NCBI GenBank assembly: GCA_030834895.1
Contig: JAUQXA010000007.1
Coordinates: forward strand, 186,001-250,000
Direction: 5' to 3'
Source of the DNA: Anaerolineales bacterium
GTDB lineage: Bacteria > Chloroflexota > Anaerolineae > Anaerolineales > Villigracilaceae
Length of the DNA stretch: 64,000 bases
How positions within the stretch are numbered: position 1 is the first letter of the stretch; every line of letters begins with the position of its first letter. Both the position numbers and the translations under genes were made by a program. Shown here in pieces: positions 17,881 through 25,700 of this stretch. The notes under the pieces were generated by a model, which was not told the origin of the DNA, did not search any database, and saw nothing but the letters and a program-made list of their open reading frames with translations.

Positions 17881-17931
17881 GTCCCGAAGGTTCGTGATTG
17901 AGAAAGGCTTTCGGGGCAAAACCTTCGGGAC
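17881..17931. repeat. Inverted repeat in the leader of the MBL gene
   Basis: GTCCCGAAGGTT (17881-17892) pairs perfectly with AACCTTCGGGAC (17920-17931) across a 27-nt loop. It ends 10 bp before the Shine-Dalgarno of the next gene and could form a leader hairpin in its mRNA. Confidence 0.75.
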
Positions 17932-17953
17932 ATTTTCCAAAGGAGGCTGTGCC

Positions 17954-18961
17954 ATGAACGAGGAACTGACGATCAAATTCTGGGGTGTGCGCGGAAGTTA
18001 TCCCGCACCCGGAGCGGGGACCGTGAAATACGGTGGGAATACCTCCTGTGTGGAAATCAACGCGGGCGGGCGCATCATCATTCTGGATGCCGGCACGGGC
18101 ATCATTCCGCTGGGGCGTGAACTGGCGAAACGCGCCATTCAAGAGAAGCGCGGGCTGGAATTAATGCTGCTCTTCAGTCACCTGCACCACGACCACACAC
18201 AGGGCTTCCCGTTCTTCACGCCCGCCTATTTCCCAAACACCCGCCTGCACGTTTTTGGTCCCGGCGGCACGCCTGAAACCTTGAAGCAGGTTCTGGAACG
18301 CAACCAGTCGTCAGAGACGTTTCCGCTCAGTCTGCGCGATATGCCCGCCGCCAAAACCATCGAGTCGGTGCGCGAGTCGCAGGTCATCGTTTGGGACGAG
18401 GAAAAGGTCTGGGTCGGCGAATCAGTTTCGAGCGCAAGTCCCGACGCAGTGGTCATCCGCATCCACAAGTCGCACGCGCATCCGGGCGGAGTCTACGTCT
18501 ATCGCATCACCTGGCGCGGCAAGTCTGTCGTGTACGCCACCGATACCGAAGGCTACGTCGGCATGGATCGCAAGCTGGTCGCCTTCGCACGTGACGCCGA
18601 CGTATTGATCCACGACGCGCAGTACAACGAGGAACATTATCGCGGACAACTGGCGGGCTTCCCGTCCACGCAGGGATACGGTCACTCGACAGTGACGATG
18701 GCTGCGGAAGTTGCCGCCGCCGCCGAGACGGGCGAGTTGATCCTGTTTCATCACGACCCCGCCTACACGGACGATTGGGTCGCCGCGCAGGAAACTGCCG
18801 CGCAGAAGTTGTTCCCCGAATCGCGCGCAGCGCACGAAAGATTGGAGATCAAACTAACACAGCCGCGTCATTGCGAGGGCGAAGCCCGAAGCAATCCCCT
18901 CGTTGCAGGGAGATTGCTTCGCCGCCAAAGAGCAACGGCTCGCAATGACGAAAAAATTTGA
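17954..18961 (+). CDS. MBL-fold metallohydrolase (phosphodiesterase/RNase Z-like)
   Basis: 335 residues from the ATG at 17954, which has AGGAGG 7 nt upstream. KFWGVRGSYPAPG at the start and LLFSHLHHDHTQGFPFF (HxHxDH zinc motif) identify the beta-lactamase fold hydrolases related to cyclic-nucleotide phosphodiesterases. VYATDTEGY supplies the bridging Asp and FHHDPAY the terminal His. The last about 30 residues (RHCEGEARSNP...) are translated from a palindromic repeat (18866-18950) and are probably not native. It is co-directional with the Crp/Fnr regulator 13 bp downstream, which may link it to cyclic nucleotide signalling (inference). Confidence 0.85.
   Translation: MNEELTIKFWGVRGSYPAPGAGTVKYGGNTSCVEINAGGRIIILDAGTGIIPLGRELAKRAIQEKRGLELMLLFSHLHHDHTQGFPFFTPAYFPNTRLHVFGPGGTPETLKQVLERNQSSETFPLSLRDMPAAKTIESVRESQVIVWDEEKVWVGESVSSASPDAVVIRIHKSHAHPGGVYVYRITWRGKSVVYATDTEGYVGMDRKLVAFARDADVLIHDAQYNEEHYRGQLAGFPSTQGYGHSTVTMAAEVAAAAETGELILFHHDPAYTDDWVAAQETAAQKLFPESRAAHERLEIKLTQPRHCEGEARSNPLVAGRLLRRQRATARNDEKI
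18866..18950. repeat. CATTGCGAG palindromic repeat
   Basis: CGTCATTGCGAG (18866-18877) and CTCGCAATGACG (18939-18950) form a perfect 12-bp outer stem, and GAAGCAATC/GATTGCTTC an inner one. This is a well-known bacterial intergenic repeat style. Here it lies inside the 3' end of the MBL gene, lengthening the protein. Confidence 0.88.
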
Positions 18962-18974
18962 ATGGAAGTAAAAT

Positions 18975-19682
18975 ATGAAGCGCATGACCGAACTCAGAAT
19001 GGACGACACCCGTCACCTGCTCTCGGACATCCGATTGTTCGAGGGATTGACCACGGCACAACTGGACTGGATCTCGAAGCACGCGCATCGCCGAATCTTC
19101 AACGCGGGGATGAACGTGATGACGGTGGAACAGCCCGGCGAAGCTGTTTTTATCATTTTACATGGCACGGTCAAAATTCACATCGAGCAGGGCGGGCGTG
19201 ACGTGATCCTGTCCGTTTTGGGCAGCGGCGACCTGCTGGGTGAGATGAGTTTGATCGACAGCGTGGGACGGTCCGCGAGCGCATTGACCCTGGAAAATTC
19301 GCTCATGCTGTGGATGGACAAAACCACGTTCAATTACCTGCTGGATAATTTTCCGCCTGTGGCGCGAAATTTGGTGAAGATTCTCTCCGCCCGCGTGCGT
19401 CTCTCCGACCAGGTGATTCAGTCCCTTGCCACGCTGGATGTGAACGGAAGGGTGGCACGTCAGATTTTAGCCTTCGCCGAACGCTACGGTCACGAAACAG
19501 CCGAAGGCACACTGGTCCCGATTGTGCTGACCCAAAGTGACCTCGCCGATTTGGTGGGCGCGTCACGCAAGCGCGTCAACCAGACAATGGTCTTCTTCAA
19601 GGAGCAGGGACTGGTCAGCACGGACACGAATGGCCGCTTCGTCATCCACAACAGGGAGGGATTGATGAGGTTTTGCGGTTGA
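18975..19682 (+). CDS. Crp/Fnr-family transcription regulator
   Basis: 235 residues. An N-terminal cyclic-nucleotide-binding beta-barrel (LFEGLTTAQLDWI through GDLLGEMSLIDSVGRSASALTL, containing the phosphate-binding cassette-like GEMSLID plus R-SA) is joined by a long C helix to a winged helix (VLTQSDLADLVGASRKRVNQTMVFFKEQG). No Fnr-type N-terminal cysteine cluster is present, so cAMP-like ligand binding or a redox-independent role is more likely. It is followed by a strong terminator. Confidence 0.92.
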   Translation: MKRMTELRMDDTRHLLSDIRLFEGLTTAQLDWISKHAHRRIFNAGMNVMTVEQPGEAVFIILHGTVKIHIEQGGRDVILSVLGSGDLLGEMSLIDSVGRSASALTLENSLMLWMDKTTFNYLLDNFPPVARNLVKILSARVRLSDQVIQSLATLDVNGRVARQILAFAERYGHETAEGTLVPIVLTQSDLADLVGASRKRVNQTMVFFKEQGLVSTDTNGRFVIHNREGLMRFCG

Positions 19683-19706
19683 GGTGGATTGGGAATTGGA
19701 GCTTGG

Positions 19707-19741
19707 AAGTCGCCAGTTGAAAAATCAACCGGCGACTTTTT
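19707..19741 (+). terminator. Rho-independent terminator after the Crp/Fnr gene
   Basis: AAGTCGCC-A-GTTGA, loop AAAA, TCAAC-C-GGCGACTT followed by a T run. It starts about 25 bp after the stop codon at 19682. Confidence 0.88.
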
Positions 19742-19781
19742 GTTAGCCGCCATTCGACTATTCGACTACTGACTATTTGGC

Positions 19782-19793
19782 TATAATCCCCCC
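19782..19793 (+). promoter_or_regulatory. TATAAT box placed for a leaderless start
   Basis: TATAAT at 19782-19787 is followed by six C residues and then the ATG of the thioesterase gene. The transcription start would fall at or within a base or two of the ATG, and no Shine-Dalgarno is possible. Confidence 0.7.
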
Positions 19794-20210
19794 ATGTCAG
19801 ACTACAAATTCTTCCATCCTATCGAAGTCCGCTACGGGGATTTGGACCCGCAGGGACACGTCAACAACGCCAAACACCTGACCTATTTCGAGCAGGCGCG
19901 AGTCCACTATTTGATTCAGCTTGGGCTGTTCAGCCGTGACCAATCATTCATGGAGATCGGTGTGGTCATCGCGGACATCCACATCACATACAAATCGCCC
20001 GTTCATTATGACGACAACGTCAAGGTCGGCGTAAAAACTGTCAAGATCGGCAACAAGTCGATGACGTTGGAACAGTGCGTGATGAATTCCGATACGGGAG
20101 AAATCATGTCTGCGGGGACGGTGGTGATGGTCGCATACGATTACAGGAAATTGAAATCCATTCCTGTGCCCGATGAGTGGAAAAAGAAAATCAGCGAGTT
20201 TGAATTTTAA
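19794..20210 (+). CDS. Acyl-CoA thioesterase (YbgC/FadM, hot-dog fold)
   Basis: 138 residues. VRYGDLDPQGHVNNAKHLTYFEQAR is the 4-hydroxybenzoyl-CoA thioesterase family signature, with the catalytic Asp in the GDLDPQGHVNN segment. IADIHITYKSPVHYDDNVKVGV follows. It hydrolyses acyl-CoA thioesters; the acyl group is unknown. The ATG sits 6 nt behind a TATAAT box. The stop overlaps the beginning of the ribosome-binding region of the M42 peptidase gene, so the two are probably co-transcribed. Confidence 0.9.
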   Translation: MSDYKFFHPIEVRYGDLDPQGHVNNAKHLTYFEQARVHYLIQLGLFSRDQSFMEIGVVIADIHITYKSPVHYDDNVKVGVKTVKIGNKSMTLEQCVMNSDTGEIMSAGTVVMVAYDYRKLKSIPVPDEWKKKISEFEF

Positions 20211-20221
20211 TGGAGAAAACC

Positions 20222-21295
20222 ATGTCGCTTCCAACGATTGACGAAAAATATTTTGCCAACTTCCTCGTTGACCTGCTCAACGTCCCCTCGCCCACTGGCT
20301 TTGCAGAGCCAGCCATCGCGTTCGTGGAAAAGGAACTTTCCAAATACAAGCAGTTGCAACTTTCACGCACACGGAAAGGGGCGCTGATTGCCAAGTGGGA
20401 CCCTTCGACAGGCTTCGCGTCAGGGCGAAAGTCTGATTTACCACCCGTCGCGTTGACCGCCCACGTGGACACGCTCGGCGCGGTGGTCAAGGAGATCAAA
20501 TCCAACGGACGGTTGAAACTCAGCCGTATCGGTGGCATTCAATGGAATTCGGTGGAGACTGAAGGCGTTTGGGTCATCCCCTCGAAGGGTGAACCGATTC
20601 GCGGCTCAGTGCTGATCGACACGGCGTCGGGTCATGTCTACGGCGCGAAAGCAGCCGAGACACCGCGCGACGATGACCACATGGAAGTTCGGCTCGATGT
20701 GCGTACCACTTCGGAAAGGGAAACCCGCGCGTTGGGAATCAGCGTCGGCGATTGCGTGGCATTCGATCCGCGCGTGGAAGTGACGGACGGCTTCATCCGT
20801 TCGCGCTTCCTCGACGACAAGGCTTGCGTGGCGAATCTCGTTGCGGCGATCAAGTCGCTGGCGGATGCAGGTCAAAGCCCAAGGCGGACGACCTACTTCC
20901 ACATCTCGAACTACGAGGAGGTTGGTCACGGCGCGGCGGCGGGAATCCCAGCCGACGCCGTGGAACTGGTCTCGGTCGACATGGCAGTCGTCGGCGTGGG
21001 GCAGGAGTCGGATGAATTCCATGCGACATTGTGCATCAAAGACAGCGGCGGTCCGTATCACGAAGGGCTGAACAAGAAATTACGCGCGATTGCCGAAAAG
21101 AATCAAATCCCGTACAAAACGGACGTGTACCCATTCTACGGTTCGGATGGTGAAGCCTTCTGGCGTGCTGGTGGTGACGTGGCGCTCTCGCTCATCGGTC
21201 CCGGCATCGATGCTTCGCACAACTACGAACGCGCCCACATGGATGGATTAAACGCCACGACCAATTGGGTAATGGCGTATCTGCTAAGTGAATAA
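20222..21295 (+). CDS. M42-family metallopeptidase
   Basis: 357 residues from the ATG at 20222 (GGAG 6 nt upstream). The co-catalytic zinc ligands of the M42 glutamyl/leucyl aminopeptidases are visible: AHVDTLGAVV, RFLDDKACVANLVAA (bridging Asp), YEEVGHGAA (catalytic Glu, Glu ligand), SVDMAVVG and a late SHNYERAHMDG His. Members are tetrahedral cytosolic aminopeptidases or endoglucanase-like hydrolases acting on peptides. It is read from the same message as the thioesterase. Confidence 0.9.
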   Translation: MSLPTIDEKYFANFLVDLLNVPSPTGFAEPAIAFVEKELSKYKQLQLSRTRKGALIAKWDPSTGFASGRKSDLPPVALTAHVDTLGAVVKEIKSNGRLKLSRIGGIQWNSVETEGVWVIPSKGEPIRGSVLIDTASGHVYGAKAAETPRDDDHMEVRLDVRTTSERETRALGISVGDCVAFDPRVEVTDGFIRSRFLDDKACVANLVAAIKSLADAGQSPRRTTYFHISNYEEVGHGAAAGIPADAVELVSVDMAVVGVGQESDEFHATLCIKDSGGPYHEGLNKKLRAIAEKNQIPYKTDVYPFYGSDGEAFWRAGGDVALSLIGPGIDASHNYERAHMDGLNATTNWVMAYLLSE

Positions 21296-21301
21296 TGGAG
21301 T

Positions 21302-21323
21302 GCGAAGTCCCCCAGACTTCGCA
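21302..21323. terminator. GC-rich hairpin after the M42 peptidase
   Basis: GCGAAGTC-CCCCA-GACTTCGC is a perfect 8-bp stem-loop starting 6 bp after the stop codon. A second CCAAC/GGTTGG pairing follows at about 21326-21352. There is no T run, so it may be a repeat or an mRNA-stabilising hairpin. Confidence 0.5.
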
Positions 21324-21371
21324 ACCAACGTCAGGACGCAAAGCGGTTGGACTCCGCACGGAAAGGAAACC

Positions 21372-22403
21372 ATGAAACTTGATGCCGCTCTTCCCCCCGT
21401 TCAATTGAAAGATGTCCCCTCGATAGCAAAAGCCGCACAGGAAATTGGATTCGACGCGCTGTGGACTCAGGAAACCCAGCACGATCCCTTCCTGCCCTGT
21501 GCGTTGATTGCTGAACATTCGACGACGCTTAACTTTGGGACTGCCATCGCGGTCTCGTTTGCGCGTTCTCCTGCCAACCTCGCCTACACCGCCTGGGACC
21601 TGGCTGCACAGTCCGGAGGGAGATTCATCCTTGGGCTTGGCACCCAGGTCAAGGCGCACATCGAGCGCAGATTTGGCATGACCTGGCCCGAGTCGGTGAC
21701 GGGTCAACTCCGCGAGCAGATTCAAGTCATCCGCGCCTTTTGGGATACCTGGCAGAATGGCACGAAGTTGAACTTCCGCGGCGAGTATTACAAAGCCACG
21801 TTGATGTCTCCATTTTTTCAACCCCCACCCTTACCCTCCCCCATTTTCCTCGAAAATGGGGGAGGGCAGGGTGGGGGTATTCCGATCTACATCGCAGGCG
21901 TCAACACGGGACTTGCCAAACTGGCAGGCGAACTTTGCGAGGGATTCCATGCGCACGCATTCAACAGCCCGCTCTACATGCAGGAGGTGATTCTGCCAGC
22001 CATCGTGGACGGTCTGCAAAAAAGCGGACGGAGTCGCAAAGACTTCACCATTTCGATGAGCCCGTTCGTGGCGACCAGCCCCGAAGAGGAAGCCTTCGTG
22101 CGGACGCAAATCGCGTTCTACGCCAGCACCCCGTCCTACCATGCGGTGATGGACCTGCACGGCTGGAGTCAAACCGCTCAGCAGCTATCGGGCTACGCCG
22201 CCAAAGGCGAATGGGCTGAAATGCCCATGCTCATCACTGACGAAATGCTGCAGGAGTTCTGCCTCGTCACCACGCAGGAAAACCTGGCAAACGATTTGAA
22301 GAGTCGTTACGAAGGCATCGCGGACCGCATTACACTCTACACGCCCTTTGTCCCGAAGGAAAAGGATGGTTGGTGGAGGAGACTGGCGAAGGCGTTTAAT
22401 TAG
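21372..22403 (+). CDS. LLM-class (F420-dependent type) oxidoreductase
   Basis: 343 residues from the ATG at 21372 (AAAGGAAACC upstream). A bacterial-luciferase-like TIM barrel: IAKAAQEIGFDALWTQETQHDPFLP, FGTAIAVSFARSPANLAYTAWDLAAQSGGRFILGLGTQ and WPESVTGQLREQIQVIRAFWDTWQNG. The last two are typical of F420-using LLM oxidoreductases annotated in this phylum. A palindromic repeat (21821-21878) encodes an in-frame insertion of about 17 residues (PPPLPSPIFLENGGG...) just before PIYIAGVNTGLAKLAGE, in a surface loop. Substrate and cofactor choice (F420 or FMN) cannot be read directly. Confidence 0.87.
   Translation: MKLDAALPPVQLKDVPSIAKAAQEIGFDALWTQETQHDPFLPCALIAEHSTTLNFGTAIAVSFARSPANLAYTAWDLAAQSGGRFILGLGTQVKAHIERRFGMTWPESVTGQLREQIQVIRAFWDTWQNGTKLNFRGEYYKATLMSPFFQPPPLPSPIFLENGGGQGGGIPIYIAGVNTGLAKLAGELCEGFHAHAFNSPLYMQEVILPAIVDGLQKSGRSRKDFTISMSPFVATSPEEEAFVRTQIAFYASTPSYHAVMDLHGWSQTAQQLSGYAAKGEWAEMPMLITDEMLQEFCLVTTQENLANDLKSRYEGIADRITLYTPFVPKEKDGWWRRLAKAFN
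21821..21878. repeat. Palindromic repeat inside the LLM oxidoreductase gene
   Basis: About 27-bp arms (starting ACCCCCACCC on the left, ending AGGGTGGGGGT on the right, with CCCCCATTTTC/GAAAATGGGGG at the tip) around a 3-nt loop. The length change keeps the reading frame open. Confidence 0.9.
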
Positions 22404-22756
22404 CATCGCCGTTCGTCGGAGTCCAAGCCTCCGATTGAGCGGTAAATCATGTACTCTATATTTCAAGTACTCTAAACGACGCTGTAACATAGATGATGGG
22501 TTTTTAAAATGGTGAGAGAAAATCATCATCAGGGATATTTAGTGGGAGAAAGCTTGAAAAAATAGCATTAAAACAGTCCCAAAAGTGGGAAAATTAATTA
22601 TCCCATCGCCTATGTTACAGAAAACTCTGAAATCATCCATTGATAAAGAGTGAAAATGGATGTATTATGAAAACATAGCGAAGCTTGGAAAATCTTTAGA
22701 GGTTCACAGCGTATCAATCATCCGAATCAAGAATCTGCAACTAAAGAGAGGGTCCC
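22404..22756. other. Intergenic region holding a long-armed inverted repeat
   Basis: About 350 bp of AT-rich sequence without a gene. The outer pair CTGTAACATA (22482-22491) and TATGTTACAG (22611-22620) is perfectly inverted, with partial extension (GATGATGGG against CCCATCGCC), and encloses about 140 bp. This has the size of a small non-autonomous element, but no target-site duplication is evident. Confidence 0.5.
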
Positions 22757-25700
22757 ATGAAAAGAATAAATCATTACACCATACCAGTAATGGTTCTGTT
22801 CGTGCTCGCTATAAGTGTCATGTGGGCTACCCCTGCCCGCGCGGACGATGGGGAAACGCCCCCTCCACCAGATACATCTGTGGTGGATGCCCCCCCACCA
22901 GGTGAAGATGTCCCAGATATCTCTACGGCAACAGATGCACCCACTTTGGACACCTCACCCACAAATGAAAGTGCTACGGATGTCCATCCAGCGGCAGATA
23001 CGCCTGCCGAGGTCCCAGTTGTAGATGCCCCGTCCTCATCAAATGAAAGCACTAAGGATGTCCCTCCAGATGCCAATGTAACCACCCAAGACCCAATCGC
23101 TGAGGATTCAACAACCGAAATCCCGCTTGCAGAAGATTCACCGGATATTGTTGTAGACGAACCTGCTGCCCCCACCGTAGTTCAAAGTGTATCGGAAGCG
23201 CTTGCATCGATTCCAGAGGGGACCAATGTAGTGGTGCTCGATGCTTCTGGTCAAGCTGTCCCATTGGCCACTCAGGAAGCCGCGGATATTATCATTGTCA
23301 GTGATCCGATGTGGTGTCCGACCGGAGTAACTCCCGGAAAAACTGGATGTTCAAGTTCCTATCCGAACCTATCGACACTGGTGGCTTCGTTTGTACCGAA
23401 AACAAACGGGGTAATCTGGATTCAGGGTGGAGCGGACTCCGGCGGGGCAGTTACAATCGATGGGGCAGGTAGTTGGTCATCTGCGGCGAACTTTGCCTTG
23501 ACACTTACGGGTGGATGGGTTGGATGTTCTCCGACCTGTGTGACAACGATCAATACCTCCAACCCTTCGATCTTCGATACTCCGATCAGCATCCTCAACT
23601 GGAATGCGAATGTGACCCTGAACGATATTTTGATCACAGGTTTGACAGATGGAGCAGGCACCGCCTTGACGGTTATCACCACAAAAGATATTGCCTTGAC
23701 ACGGGTGGAGGTGCGTGATAATGCCGGAAGCGGCGCGGACTTGGATAACTCAAGTGGGACAGGGAAAGTGACGGTCACCTCCAGCAAGTTCAACAACAAT
23801 GCAGGTGGCAGAGGCTTGGATGTTAGTTCGAAGGGTGCCATTACCCTGAATAATGTTATTGCCAATGGAAACGGATTACATGCCGCCTATCTGGACAACA
23901 GTACAGCTTCCACGGCGCAACCGGTCACCTTGGCTGGAACAAATACATTCAGTGGAAACTTTTATGGTCTTGACATTGAATCCAAGGGCGCTATTATCCT
24001 GAATAACGTGAGCGTCACCTCAAGCACTTATGGTTATGGCGCATACTTGGCCAATGATTACGCCACTACCCCCCAAAATGTAACCCTAACTGGCACGAAC
24101 GTATTTAGCAGTAACTGGGGTGGACTACTGGTGTATTCAAAAGGCACCATCACGTTGAATAATGTCATGGCAAATTTCAATACCAATTACTACGGCGCTT
24201 ATTTGTGGAACGTGGCTTCCTCCACCAGCGCGGGTGTCACCCTCACGGGCACAAATACATTCAATGGAAACTCTTATGGTCTTGACATTGAATCCAAAGG
24301 TGCCATTACTTTGAATAACGTGACCGCCGCCTCAAACACTTATGGCTATGGCGCATACCTGAAGAACGATTATGCCACCACCCCAAAAAATGTAACCCTG
24401 ACTGGCACAAATGTATTTAGCAGCAACCGGGGTGGGCTACTCGTGTATTCAAACGGTGTTATTACGTTGAATAATGTCACCGCAAATTTCAACACCAATG
24501 ACAATGGCGCCTACCTTAGGAATTTGGATTCCACCACCAGCACGGGTGTCACCCTTACCGGCACCAACACTTTCAGTAACAACCACATGACCGGTTTGCA
24601 GGTGGATTCCAAGGGAGTGGTCACCTTAAACAACGTGACTGCTCAAAATAACGGCTGGTACGATTCCACACTTGACACATACTACGGACATGGTGTGAAA
24701 ATCGACAATACCTATGCCACCTCCCCCAAAACGGTCAGCATCCTTGGGACAAACAACTTCAGCGGGAATGCCAACAGTGGACTGGTTATCCAAGGCACGG
24801 GAACCATCAGTGTCAATAATATTACCGCCAATGATAACGGCTGGACGGACCCGGCTGACACAGAACCATGGAACTCAATTCGCGATACCAACGACGGTGT
24901 TTTTCTTGAGAATGGTCCAAGCTCTTCCTCGAATGTAACCCTGACCGGTTACGGCCGTTTCAACAACAATGCCGGAACTGGGTTTTATGTGATAACTTCC
25001 GGTGCAATCACACTGATAGACATCGATGCCATGGAAAACGGCGGAGGGGGCGTCTTGCTGGATAACTGCAGGGATCGTGGTCTGGGCTGCACGGCCCCAG
25101 TTGCAAAAAATATCATATTCAATGGCACCAATATTTTCGCCTCTAATAAAAGAAATGGGCTGGAGGTAATCAGTGCCGGCACCATAACAACCAGCAACCT
25201 GATCGCCTTGAGTAATGGTGCAGATGGGATTATTCTTGTTAATTCCCTTGCAGAAACAGCCATGGCAATCACGCTGAAGGGTTACAACGAGGTCAAGTAT
25301 AACAATAATAATGGCCTATTTATCTACGCCACTGGCACAATCACGGTAAATGACCTAACAGCAAATTTCAACGGAAATGAGGGTGTATATTTGAGAAATA
25401 CTTATGGCTTTCCATCCGATGTCAAGATGACTGGCATTATTAACATAAATAATAATGTAGATGGATTGGAAATTCATAGTTCAGGCGCAATCACAGTAAG
25501 CAATGTTTCCGTCTGTCGGAATTGGCACCAAGGCGTGTGGCTAGACAATAGCGACGCCTCTACCCCCAAGCCTGTCATAATGACTGGTACAAATATCATC
25601 ACTCAAGCTTCCTTCCAAGGAACTGGGCTGGGCGTTACCAGTGTAGGTCCTATCATAATTAATAATTTAACATTCACAAACAATGAGCATGGTGCTTACC

